64,000 nt of DNA, from contig JAGQDJ010000145.1 of the NCBI GenBank assembly GCA_022885665.1, forward strand, positions 62,001 through 126,000, in the 5' to 3' direction. The translations under genes and the position numbers were made by a program. Position 1 is the stretch's first letter; every line of letters begins with the position of its first letter. Origin of the DNA: Triops longicaudatus. Its lineage: Eukaryota > Arthropoda > Branchiopoda > Notostraca > Triopsidae. The notes under the pieces are model-generated. The model worked only from the letters and a program-made list of their open reading frames with translations, made no database searches and was not told the DNA's origin. This document shows, piece by piece, positions 11,401 to 25,296 of the stretch.

Positions 11401-14400
11401 CGTCACTTGCGCCGTTTTCGAACGCTCAGCGTCCGGCCTATAGAGAAAAATAAGGACACGTACATAAAGACAGTCAACAATAGCGGTATTTTTCGCGTAT
11501 TTCGCGACTATCGTGTCAATCGAAAAAATACCATGATAAAAAAGCATAGACCTACACAGAGAAACGCGCTTGGACTACTAATAACAATATAAAAGTTAGA
11601 AAGCCAGACGTGATTATGTACACAACTCCAGGCGTTTCTAGGGTAAACTGATATCACATTTACGTTGCGACCTAAGTTCCGAGGGCCATCAATTGCTAAA
11701 ATGTTAGGTGAATATTCTCAACACATGAGTGCAAACTGATATGACGGGCTTCGATTTGCAGGCGTTTAGAAGTCGAAAGGCGACACAAACTGTGATATCT
11801 TATACTCACTTCAGGGGAAAATACTGTTCGACATGTGGCAGGTTTGGCTTACGATGTATTCTGGAGTCAAAAAGTACGATATATTCGACTTGCGGCAGGT
11901 TCACGTGAGAATCGGATGTGGAACGTGTGGCAAGCTTAGACACGAAAAAAAAACTTTTTCAAAGTATCTAAAAAAATCCGCGTCGGGCTAAATCCCATTT
12001 CTTAAAGAAAGTGCACTTTAATGTTCCACGAGCGTCAAAACAAGATCTTTTCAGTCGAAAGTAGCTAAACGTCGCATAAAACCTGGTTTAAAGCTAATTT
12101 CCGAAGGGAAAAAATCCTGTTTTCGATGAAAAAAGCCAACGTTTCATTTACTATTGAAATTTCGACAACAATAAATATTCACACATGCAGCGAATCAATT
12201 TCTCAGACAATTCTAGAAATCGTGAGATAATTAAAAAAAAAATCTTTCCAATTCTCAGGTGACGCTAATTTACGAAAGGTGCCTTTTTACGAAATGTCTT
12301 TGACTTATTTAAATGTTAATGTTTGTGACAACTACCAACACATTAGTAGAATGGGTTTACTTTAGGTTGAATCTGAGCGTGAAACATATTTCGGTTTTCC
12401 AGTTTTCTTGACTTGCGGTTTGATGTTCAAAAGAAATAGCCCTAGCCTCGCGTCCACCGCTAAAACGAGGATCTTGCGTGCACTGGAGTTCGGATTTTCC
12501 TCCACTGACCCCAGAAAACAATCTTAATGACATGTACTTCTCACTAGCACATCCCGCGCTACCTTAAAATCTAATTATGATAAAACTTAACGCAACTCTT
12601 ACACGAGCTACTCCACGCTTGACTGAAATATCACGGCTAGGGTAAGTACATTTGTCAGGAAAAAACGGGGGGGAAACAGGACCGGTCAAAAACGAAATCC
12701 AGTATTTAAAACTTGAATGAACTCAACAAATTTGCACAACGATTTATGTAAGAAATCTTCACTCACCTTCTACTATCCAGAGATGGTCGACTAACGTATC
12801 CGAAACTGGAAGGAACGACTGGTGCTGGCGAAGATGTGTTGCGCTCTCTGAAGGCTCCGATAGAGGATTGACCTTTGCTCGCACTGGTTAATCTGGATTC
12901 CATCAGCTGGACGCCATTAGTCTCCTCTCGCGTTCCTATATCCATTTTTATTGCAAGTGAGTAAACGAATGGAAGTGAAGAGCAACACGAAGGGAAAAAA
13001 AGACGATTAAACGGGAGTAGCGAAGGAGGCGCAAGATGTGAGAGAAAAGAAAAAGTTAACGACCCAGCCGCCCTTTAATAAACTAACGCAAACCCTTGCG
13101 TAACTTACCTTTTTTCTTCTCCAATGCTGTTCCATTCATTTTGGCTCGTTCTAATTTCCTGCCATCAGACGAAGAATCGCGCGATTCAGACCTGGATAAA
13201 TAAACGACCACCGCACAGGGAAAATAAAAACATTAATCCATTTCCTCATTTTTTGCTCAACCGCATGTGTTCTCATTTATAAAATTCATCTCGCAATATA
13301 GCGACTTCAATACTGAAAAAGTAACAAAATAAAAAGTAAAACCGACTCACATCTAAAAAAATAATAAACGAAAAAAAACTTCTACTTTTTTCTGGTCGGT
13401 TTCTCGCTTTAACACTTACGTATTGGGTTCTTCATACATCCTTCCCAAGAGACACTGACACAGAAGTTTAACGACGACATAATGTTGTAATGACAATTTT
13501 CAACTTTTCTGCACGGCTCCCAATTCTAACGGGCGAGATCTTTCGTTTTTAATAAAGGACGTTAACAGCTTTGCAAATGAAAAAAAAGGGAAAGTACAAG
13601 CTCGAAAAAGCAACTCTGTCTTCAAACTTTTTTCATTTCCCCTGCTTTCGAAAACGTTTATGATGTCGGTTTGAACAAGTTTCTAAGCATTCAGAAGTCT
13701 TCAACACACTGACAATTGCTTTCCAACCCTTCTTTGAAGTCCCCGACTTTCAAAGAGATTTCCTGTTTTCGACACTAACTAGCTAACAAGAACAGAAAAA
13801 TCCTTTTCAATCTCATTCATCTGTCATTTTCTTCCTTTTAGTTTTAAGACCATGTTTTTTATCAACGAACATTTACTGTTTGCAAACCTACTCTTTGTTT
13901 TCTTTCGTTTCCATGTACACTGCTGGCAACAATACGCTGGAACTAAAGAACGCAAATTCTCGGCTGCTAGCTACATGTCATTCTTTCCCTTGCCACTGCT
14001 TTAGACAACGCTAAAAAATAAGATCAACAGCAATTATTGTTTTTTATTGTTCGGCGACAATTAAATACTTTGCAAGTATAATCCCTTGACGGTTGGAAAA
14101 ACAAATCGCGGCAGACCTCGCTGTAGGTGGAGTGACAGTCTCAAAAACTGTCCTTGTCTTGATTGATTCTACTTTGTGTGACACTTTGGTCCTTGCTCGA
14201 AATCGTATCATCTGCTAACACAAATATGTTCACTTCTCGCTAGCCTAACTGTTCCGGACTAGAAGGTGCGGAAAGGAGAAGACAGGTTACATTCTTTTGT
14301 GTGTTATGTACGTGGCATCATTTCGCAACTAAATCTCTGATATTAGCAAACATTTCTTTCAACAACGGATATGTTTTTGCCTTCACGAGGGCAAAGACTA

Positions 14401-17400
14401 ATTCACTTTCCGGGTATACTCTCCACCGTTGAAGATTCTACTGTTTCCATTAACGAAACTTTCGCTATTTTCCTATCCGTGTGATTGTAACATTAAAAGT
14501 GTCAAAACCTCGATTTCTACCACCGAAGTGCTGAAACAAAAGGTACATTACTCGCGCTTCAAGACATTTCTCTCTGCTATCGAACGTTGTCTCGACCACA
14601 AAAACTCGTTGGGAGCTCTCCAAGGCGTGAAATGGAGGAGCTACGGTGCAAGATCGTAAATCGGATCTACACCTGAATGTATTACAGTTCTCTCCTTTTA
14701 TTTCTTCGTTGCCAGCTTCTGCGACCCAACACACAGTTTCGTGGGGATTCTTAGAACGTAATCCTGTCCTTTGCAACCAATCGTCTACTAACACGGCAAC
14801 CTTGGTAACCACACACCCTTTATGTGATTCAATACCTCGATAAAGTGGTCGCACCACACCAGCAACGAGCTTTGAAATTGTTCCGTAAAAAGAAACGCAA
14901 GATCCCACTGATAAGCTTACCTGCAACGCTGGGTTCGCAGTGATTCCACATCCGGAGGAAACTTTCCCCCTTCCGCGTACTTCTTCCATTGCGACGAGGA
15001 AATCTGCCGGTACTGGTGTCCGCCGTACAAGCCACTCCCCGGCAACTCCATCTAGAACGACCAAACAAACCAACACCGTCCGATTAACATTCAACTATTT
15101 CTACAAATATTTTTAAAAACTTTTCGATTCATCAGAATAACCCTCCTAAAATACACAAGGAATCTTAAAAATACTCAAACTCTCCAAGCAGCCTCAGAAA
15201 TGATAGAATGTCAACCACAAAAGTTTCAAAGTATGTTGAATAGATATGGATCCAGAATGGTGAGTGGGGAGATTATTTTCCCCACACGAGTATTTTTATG
15301 CATTAAGAATACAGATACATACACTAAAGAGATATATAGGACAAAAATGATACGAACTTACCCCCCACGGATCGGAAATACCACTGGATAGCGAACTGGA
15401 ATCGTCTACACTGCAGAAAGACAGAACAATACCGTTGTCATTAAAATACGTTTGGCAACACACTTGCTTTCGTCCTGTCCCGTCTCACCCGGCGTTTCGA
15501 GAAACACCTTTCGCTAGCTTTCAAATCCTCGCTCTTACTTTCCGCCCCCCCTCCCCCTCCCAACCCGGCAACACTCTTCATTGATTTACAGTTAGCAATA
15601 AAACCTTTTATTACGAATCATTCACGTTCTACTGTTCCTCTCAGTACAATTCTTCCATCCTCTTGGCTGATCTTTTACTTTTTACTGCCTTTACTTATCC
15701 CACCAATACCTTTTACTTGGATTACTATCCTTTCACTAGCGATGCTGTACAACCGTACGTGCGTAAAGCGCATAAATCTCTTCCAGAAAACCCAAAATGA
15801 AAACAAAATGTAAGTAGACAAAAACGCAATCAGAAAATACAATTCTGTAGGACACAATCGTACAGAAATAAAAAATTCAAAAGACACACGTTAAGAAAGA
15901 CGAAAAATAAGAAATGCTATAAATTAAGAAAACCAGATTGACTTAAAAGAAAAAAAAAGAAAATTTACCATAAAAGTTAAAAAATGTAAACATAGGTTTT
16001 CAGAAGTATACTAACAATTAACGTAGATTAGCGGAATAGTGAATTGTACGGCAGTATGTTTACCCTCAAAAAAGTGAAAATCAACGAACAGAAACAGCGA
16101 CGACGCAGAACGAAAGGCGTCAAGACTTTAGGATCGAAACGACACTCCGCAAGAGGCAAAACTTTCGAATATTCAAGCCGTAAAACCAGATTGTGTCGCC
16201 AACGGAATTTCTTACAACTTCCTTCCAACTCTTTCCCCAACTCGCAACTTTTCCCAACTTCTTCAGACGGCGCCATCGACATTGCCATACACACACACAG
16301 AACGACATACGCATGGGAACTGTTTAAATTTCTGTCCCCGAACTGGCTTAAGACAACTTACGAAATTCCCCACCGGAGATTTCACCCTTTTTTCCGTTTT
16401 TATCCTTAAAAGCTGCAGTTGATTGAAGTTGGTTGCTACAGAGATCGATATCGGTTTAATTCGCCAATGCGTCACTCGAATCTTCCTCGGCTTCTCTGAC
16501 GTCGGCTATTCTTATTTCTAACTTTATTTCTATTCCACGCCTCACTTTATGTCGAAGGACTATCTGTCCACGCAACACTACCAAGAATGCTTAACTTAGG
16601 ACTTTTTTTAACATTTCTTTTTTTTTCGGAGGAAAATGGAGCCTTTCAAGCGTGTAAACAACTTCTAGTCCCCGTCCCGGGTTCACTTACAGGCCCGCAA
16701 AGACTCATTGACGTTTTCATAGTCGACTTTAAGGAAGAGCAGCAGCCCAAGTCCGTAACATAAAAGCATTTTTTAAAAAAAAGTTTTCCTTGGCGCTTAG
16801 AGGAAGACTGAAAATTTCCATTGGGATCAATGGCGTTCGTCGTGCACCCTGGGTAGTGTTTGCTGTCCACTACGTCACTCTACTGGGAGAAATAACCCAG
16901 GAATGAATCATTGCGCTAGCCAATATTGCGGCATAACTCGCTGGTTTACCGAAACTTAACTTGCTAACGGTTAAACATCAAAACTATCATTTTTTCAAAT
17001 TTAAAGAAAAACGAAATTAACATTATTTGGCTTCGTCAATAAATAAGATTTTTTTTGTGTGTGCACGAAATAAGTCTTTAACGTGTGTTTTTAGTATGTA
17101 AATACTTAAGCGAGTTGTGCGAAAAACACATGATGCAGAAAGGCAAGTGTCAAATGAATTTTCTGCTTCTAGAGCTCGGCGTTCGCGAAAACGGCGAATA
17201 TCACACTTTCGGGGGCTCATTAGGGCGCGAGCTCGTTTATTAGTCTTCGAAACGAAGTTTAAAGCCGTGCCATATAGAAAATCAGTGCTCACAAATGAGT
17301 TTGCTAAGAGACAATTTCCATTTTACTGCGTATTAAGGCATTAAAAAAACAAGACGTAATTTCCCATAAGACTGTACGGAAATTAGTTTAGTCCGCTCTA

Positions 17401-20400
17401 GAACTCTGTTCAGGTATCTCAAAAAGTCGCATAAGAAGCGTGAAAAATTGGGACAATATTTTCTAAGAAACGAACAATGAAATTAGCTGGAGTTTGTCTC
17501 ATAAGGTTTCTGCCTTAGTTCCGTTTAGTTTCATTTGTGGTCATCTATAGCGGAGGGACCACTGTTTGCTATCTTCCATATCTGACTTCGTGGATGTGTT
17601 CAGCTTTCTTGTAACGTATAGTCGCCTCTGTTGTATTTCCTTACATTATTTCCTAACCCACCTAAACCGAACGAGTTTTCCATTAACACCGCTAGTCGAA
17701 CTTTATGGTCAATGAAGAAACTCACGACACTCTCTTCGGGCCTAAGCTATAAAGACGAGCTCACCGCTGATCAAAAATTGTTCCAATTGTTGACTTATTA
17801 AAGTGTGCACTGAACTGAAACTCGGCAATTTCAATTCGTAAGCCTCGTCCGCTTGTATTTTCTCGTTCAGCGATAAGATTCCTGTTCAGACTCTTCGCTT
17901 GTTTTCCCACGTCAAACTTTTTAGTGACTTTTCACAGTTCGTCCTAAGAGACGGCGTTCGTTGTACAGGATACCTCTGTAGTTATAGCCCTCACATAATG
18001 TTACTCAGAAATTACGTAAACCAGGAACAGCACATCCGATTGATGTAAAGCGCACCGGAAACGGAGAACCGCGAGCTTAATTACACCAAAGACATGGAGT
18101 AAACACACGTCAATAAAAACAACGTATCGGAAACAGCAGCCTTAGGCAACACATTGAGAGGAAATAACTGAAGTGAAAAATTGCACTTGCTTGAAAACGT
18201 TTTGCGGTCTCATAAAATGTGAGCCATGGCTTAATTTAACGCAAAATGTTCAATTTGCTTTCAAACTTCTCTTAACTAAAAAAACTGCATAATAACTGTT
18301 TCCAAAGTGTCACGCGACAAACTGAAAATAATTAAGCCATATAAGAAGTCTCTAAAAATAACTAAATAAGCAAAGCATCATGCGCTGCATTAACTGGAAA
18401 GTAATCAAGAGAATCTGGAGGACAAAAAATTGCAAACACATTTACACGTTACAGAACTTTTGGGAATTTCCAGACGGGCACTTCTCCCTACTGAGACACT
18501 GCGATAACTAAGACAAGAAACTAAATTTACAGAACATAAATAGTACGTAGAAAGATAAAAATTAAATTATAAAATAGTAACTAACATATGCAGAGCCTAG
18601 TTCCAATCGCAACAACAATTAAAACTACAGAGACATTACAGCGATACTTAAGCAACAACGGAAACTTGGTTAAGTGATCTATTCTTCACTGAGTTGCTCT
18701 CCAGAACAATGACTTAACCCAAGTTGGCCAGACAGGATTGTATCCCGTCGTAGCAACAATGACGCTAAAACCAACAACGAACTATTATCCACGCTCAACA
18801 ATAAAAACTGCCCTTCATCCAAAATGGCTGACACAGTTCATACTTAAAAGAGACAACAGTGAAAAACATGCCACCCTCGAATGTTTCACCCTCAACAAAA
18901 GAAAAAACCAAAAACAAATAAAAAGACTCGATACTCAACTAGATTCACCCCACAACAATGGAAACTGTGGCTGACCTAAGACGGCTATGACCCGTGTTAT
19001 TTCTCAAAGTATCAACAATGAAACATTTATCCTTCCTTTAAATGCTTTCATACACAACAATGAATACTACTCAACTCAGAACGGCTCCCACAGATGTTAC
19101 TCCCAACGTACGGACAATGAAAGTATGTCCAATTCAACTGATTTTACCCTCAACAACAGATCCCAGCCCCACCAACAAAAAGTACTCCATACTGAAGTCG
19201 TTGAACTTAGGCCACTGAAAATTACACTTAATGCAACACGAGAAGCAAAGATTCAACCCCCAAGTTCTAACGAAAAAAAAAAATAAATAAAAACTAATTA
19301 AACATAAAAATTAAATTATTTACATCGATTATCTATAAAAATGTTAAACGCCTACGTAGACGTCATCGCCCAAATTTCTAGCGGCACAAACTTGTAGCTT
19401 CTACTTCCATTGTTGCGCCCGGAGGGTTCTCTGCGATTCTAGTACTCCGAGCATGAAACACGCCCCGTTGACGAGTTTACTCAATCTTAATCATATCTGT
19501 GTAATCGGTTCAAAATTTGACCCACCTCTTTCAACAACGCAATCACAACCAAGAACCACCTCTTTTCTACCCGGAGGGCGTTTAGGTCATCCACCACACC
19601 TACCACATACACATTTGCACCAACGAGTCAAAAGTTTTTTCTCTTTTTTTTCGCCCTCGCTTCAATCCACTTAACGCGACAAAGTCGTTAGGCAGTTCAT
19701 CACTTTTGGGTTTCCAATTCCAACGCTTTTTTACTGAAGGGTTTCAACGACTGTTTGCTAACCAAATCCGAGCATTCAAAACGTACTAAAAATATACCTT
19801 CCCAACTTTCTCTTTTAACTTAATCCCGAACTCTTTTCCTCCCAAAATGTACGACAGCGACAATCGCTACCGGCTTTTTGAACTTTGGTCTTTTTCGAAA
19901 ATACCAACACGCACTCTCCACTGCCACTAAGAACGCACACAAGCCTCGCGAACGTGCAGCCAGTCGGAGCAGCGCGTGTGCTCTAGTGCAGAAACCCAAC
20001 TAGCCAACTTTGAGTGACGTTAGGGACGCCGAGGACGCCTGCTTGTGGAACCCTTCGAAACGCCGACGCCCGAGGGAAAGATCAATACCTCCATCTCGCG
20101 CGCATTTGGGGGCACGGGCAGGGGCGAGGGGAGGGGAAGGGTAGCGAGGGATGCTCGATTAAAGGGAGAGGAAGTAGATGAAAAGAGGAAAAAAAGAAAA
20201 TATGCAACAAACACTGGAAGAACACGTGGTTTTCCACCCACTACCTTACCAACCCCGACACAAACTTCTGAAACTGTTTCCCAAACTTATGCTAACTAGG
20301 TTTCAACTGGGTTAGAGAATGCTTCAACAAAGAGCTTAAGGTGCAATGCAAATGTGGTATCACTCGCACTTTGGGGGTAAGGAAAGCTCGAGATGCATAT

Positions 20401-23400
20401 AAACCGTCGTTAGAGAGGGGTAAGGGGCGGAAAATATGTACCGGCATGGAGGTAGTAACATGATAATGTTATATCTGCCCGAAAACGTTTGAGAAATGAA
20501 AGAAAACCTTCTTTATGCGCATCTCTCCCAACACCCTTTGTAATCATCAGTGCACCCTCCTCTCCCACCTTCACCCTCTACTACGTTGTTTCAACAAGCT
20601 GTTCTGTACTCCGCGACAAAACGGCGTTAACATAGGAGCCCTCGGCGAAATCGGCAAAGGAAATCACGCAACAAGATTTCCATGAGCTTAATTCAGCAAC
20701 AATGGGAACAACTCCTACCTTAAGAATATTGCTCGTTCCAGTGTTGTTTACGCGGAAACAAAGCGGTCCTCTTTCCTTAGAATATCTGGACAACTTTGTT
20801 GCTTGTACACGAGTGAGAACAAACGATCCGGACAGTGGGTTCCAATGACACGTTCACTGCCAGAGTTGGTCCCCGTCCCCATTGTTTGAATAACGAAGTA
20901 ACAGCTTTTAGTGGTTAAAGGAATACACCTGTGTACTGTACCTCTTTTCAGACAGATTATTTCTTCCTATTCAGTACAAGAATGTCGCTACAGCGAACCT
21001 TGTGAACGTTGACTGTTGCAGAACAATCGAAAGGTCCTGGTGACGTCAAATGCACAGAAAATAACAAATACATGCACTTAAAATGGTTCATTAGGGCGAA
21101 ATGTCACTGTAAACTTGCAACTTTACTGTCACCAATACAAGTATTCTGGCTTCCAACAATGAGATACAGTTTTTCTGATACCAACGATTTCAACAACGGA
21201 CGCATGGGTTTCGATAATTCCTTAGTGGTAGAAACGTTAACATCTTTACTGTTTTCAAGGCAAAAGGAACCTAAACCGTTTTATAACTCCCTGTGTATCA
21301 ATGGAGTATAACGGCTCTGAATATTTGTTCATTTCCTTTCCATATAAAATCGTATGTAACTGAAGACAGGAGTTTCATAGCTTTCTACCATCTCTAACTT
21401 TAATTGGTTTGGATGGTTTCAAATGTAGCCACAAAAGACAATCGCATATTTTGCGGTAAAATCACTGAGTTCACCTAAACTCTAAGCTTTGGCGCTTTCT
21501 AAATGCTTATGCGTTCAAAAGCATTGCCACTATATTTTCTTTCTGATAATGGCCAAGTCTCAGACTAGCGGCATAGTAAACGCAGCGCTAAACACGGCTA
21601 CAACAACGCGAAATATAACTCAATGTTTTAGTTTTCAATATTAAAGGTAACGCATGATAGTATACTTCCATAAAAGTTGCAATGATAATTAATAACAACT
21701 GACTATAAAAAAGCTATAAACGAGAAAGAACTGGTGTAGTGCAAGGGCTACACCACATTAGACTGTATCCACTTTTATTGGACCTGCTTATCGTGGCACA
21801 CACCGCACATGTTTCTGCACTCGTTTCTCAGCATTAAGCGAGGTTTTGTGTCAAAAGCACAATACAATCTTGCAAACAGCATCTCTCCCTCTCAAAGCTA
21901 CGCCACTTGCACGTCACCAGATTTAAGGCATTGTGACGTCACTATATGAGCACAAGAATCGCAGTTTTACGTGTTTGTCTAGTTGTACGGTAGCGGTCTA
22001 CGAGTTGCACGGTACACTATTTATACGAGCACGAGTATGCATCGCGTCATTTGAGTACGACATGAAAGAGGAGACGAGAGAAAGCGCGAATGAAGTAACA
22101 AGGGTAAAATATGCCTCATCTTTCCACAACGAGGGTGAAAAGCTGCTCTTCCGTAAAGTGTGCAGGAAACGACGACACTTTATTAAAAAGCGTTTTATGA
22201 AAGAGAAAAAAGCTAGAGAAAGTTTGTTGCTTGGTGACGAAAACATGAGCGCAACCAAACCAAAGTGTCCCAGCTGCTGTTCGATGATAATGCAGACTAT
22301 AAACAAGTAGGTAAAGGGCGTAATGTGAGTTAGGGCGAGGGTGGGTGGACCAAAGTGAAAAACGGGAAATTGGAAGGGGCACGGCCGTGCCAATGTTAGC
22401 ACATGGTGGACAATTGGTTGGGTTGCTAACACAAGAGCAGCTGGACGAAAAGACTGCTGCATGATACTCGAGTATCTACAGATTCCGGCAACGAGTTTTT
22501 ACGACAACCGATGACAATGACAGGACATTTTACGTGTGAAAACGTCTGGCGAGGTTTTATGACTTCATTAAACCAATCTTATGGTGTATACACAGAAAAA
22601 AGTACGCCTAATGGTTTTTGCACACGACGGTGCCTTCGTTGCTGAAGTGCAGTTCACACTACACGACTCCGCAGGTAGAAGCAATGCCTGTTGCAGCGCA
22701 AAACTGCCTGGAAGACAACGTCCGTTTGTAAAAGACTTGATAACTATGGTAACACAAGAGAATCCGAGTAAAACGATACTATTGTGAGAGACGACGAGAT
22801 GCATGACACAATGTGTGTTTAAATGCAGCACAAGACCCACAGTACGACAACTTGAATTCAGACCTGAATGACGACATAACTTCCATCTCTTAAGCTAGGT
22901 TCTTCTGCGATGGAAGCCCCGCCTCCAGGTGAAAAACCTGGCAGTAAAAGGCATCATGTTTCACTGTCTCTTGCATTGCGGGTCTTCGAATGTGATCGCG
23001 AATTCTTTTGAATGGACAAGCTGCAATAAATTTGCCTTTTTGTCTTTTACATCCGGGTTATAAAGGGCAAATGTTCCGTTACCGTGCATACACGTTAAGG
23101 TGAGATTTTACTGCAATTGGCAAATTAACCCACAGTGAAAATTTGGCTAAAAGTTTTCAGTCGATTTTTGGTTGACGGGATAACCAGTTCTGAAACTGTC
23201 GCCTTCCACACTAGTCCGTTATATCGAGAGCCCGGCGAGCGCATGTTAGTTCTTAGCTTATCTTCTCGTAGACGGCGCTCGCGTGCATCCTTTTCTCCAG
23301 AAAAAATCTTGGCAGTATGGGCAACTAACCTCCTTTTTTGCCCACTTTGTAGCCTGGTTAGCCAGACGTACATGCTAGGCAAAGTTAAGCTTAATCCCGG

Positions 23401-25254
23401 CTAAGCTTCTAGCACTCGTGAGTTTTACACTGACTTCTGTTCGTCAGCACGGACACTAACTCAAATGTTTACCCTCCTTGTATCGAGGCTCCTAAGTGTG
23501 ACCGCCGGATAAAGTGAACCCAGGCTATGCTTCCAAACTCTTCTCTTGTGATTTCTTCAGTCCTCTTAACCATTACCGCTACTTAAAACCTCGGACAGTC
23601 GCTCCTAATACCAGAAAATATTCTCTCGAAACTTGGCTTTTCCTTGCTTTTCGGCCGATTTTCAAGTCTGACAAGCCTCCAGGCGAATTTCTTCGTTCAG
23701 CACCTGATTTTCCCTCCAAGAAAAGTCCCTCGAAAGGCGGGTCACACTAGGAGCTGCCGTTTCTGTTCTAATGCTATTTGTCCTTTTCACTCTCCAGCAA
23801 CGTCATAAAGATGTCTCAATTTTCTGCCTGACATGCAGCCGATCTCTGGGAATCGCATTAAAAAATCAATTAACTCCAGACACGTCCGTCTCTAAAACTT
23901 CCCGCTGACGGCCCTCACCCTTTTCACGAGGCTGCGAAACAACCTTCCCGAAAACTTCCGAGGCTCTGAACGCCAAAAAGAAAGAAAACCCCTCATTTCT
24001 TGCCTTGTCTTTTCAGGAATTTTCCCGGCCATAAATTCGATGAGATTGCTCCACTTGTTGGGCCCCGGAAACAAATCTTCCTAAATGTACTTCCTACTAC
24101 CACTACGTCTGTTTTTCTCCCTTTGCTCGACCAAATGAAAACGTCAAATCTAAAACAACGTCCCATTCTTTTTTCCCCTTCCAGGCACCACCTCTCTACC
24201 AACGCTAAAAGACTACTATCAATTTGGTCCTTGTGTGCTCCAAGTTCACGGAAGCTCATTCTTCAACCCACGAAACCTTTAAAAACCTGAATTCCAATTC
24301 TAGCGTTATTGCTTTTAAATTCACCACTTTTCTGTGATTCTGACTCTACAGCAACTAAAGCTCAAGTAATTCAACTTAAAAATAAATAATATGTAGACAA
24401 ACTAGACATAATAAGTAGACATAATAAGTAGACAAACTAGAGAAATACGCAAATTTATGTAGAAACAATTATCTCCAAAGTAGAATTAGTGTTATATTCA
24501 TAGAAAGAACATTAGACGGAAAAAATAAAGACGAAAGGAAGTGTTAAATAAAAATAAGAATTATGTAAACATAAAGGAAAAATAAAGCAAAAATGCGAAA
24601 AAGATACCTTTCATCGTCGCGGAATCCCCGTAGCTGGGCTAAATTATGCAGCCGGCGGGCGTAGACTGAAGCGCCACCCTCAGACATGTAGCCATCTAAT
24701 CCTACGTCGCTTCCTGCGGAGGATTTCCCGCTGTCTCCACCTATTCCGAAGACAAAACAAGACAAATATGAATCATGCCGCTATTTTTCTCCTTTTCGTC
24801 ACTCTGATTTAATTTTTCTGGAAAAACTGCTTGAAAGAACAGGTGCCGTTTAGTACTAACCCAGCGTTCTGTAGGAAGGATGCATTCCACGTAATCCCCA
24901 GCTCTGCGTCTTCAACAGCGGCGACATAGGGGGCACATTGACAGCCATATCATCCTCGGTGTCAACCTTACGCGGGGGATCCTACGGAAATATATACTTT
25001 CAATTCCAGTTTGGAGCAGCGAAAAAGTGGGAGAAAAAAAAGCGAAGCGAGAAATGGAGAGCCACTTCCGCGTCTGCTCATAAATCAGACAAAAGCCCCC
25101 GAAAACTCTATAAACATTTATCTTTTAAAAGAAAAACGGAGGAAAACCGCTTCGCTACACAAGGAAATCAACGGGTTCGAAAGGCATTGAAAACGCTTTC
25201 GAAGAAGTCTATGAAACCAAAATGAAGGATTTGCAGAATGGCGTCAACGCTCTC

Positions 25255-25296
<42 letters not shown>

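Larger units (their letters stand above)
15411..24607 (-). other. Navigator intron 10 (9.2 kb)
   Basis: Contains an ACAACAATGAA-type degenerate array (18710-19165), a GC-rich block (about 19925-20170), an imperfect short tandem (24400-24441), a TCTTTTACATCCGGG box at 23041, and several orphan ORFs of 60-154 codons on both strands (for example plus 21933-22310, minus 21998-22462) without recognisable motifs. The phases of exons 10 and 11 match directly, so no exon is required in it. Confidence 0.65.

Noticed and set aside
20020..20241. 73-codon minus ORF in the GC-rich block as a first exon
   Set aside because: No recognisable start context, similarity or donor in the needed phase 2; kept only as a candidate promoter region.
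21933..22462. Overlapping ORFs of 125 (plus) and 154 (minus) codons in intron 10
   Set aside because: Both strands are open over the same stretch, there is no recognisable motif, and navigator phase does not require an exon here.
24938..25225. 95-codon plus ORF as a gene
   Set aside because: It overlaps exon 9 on the opposite strand and ends in a purine-rich low-complexity segment; no recognised product.
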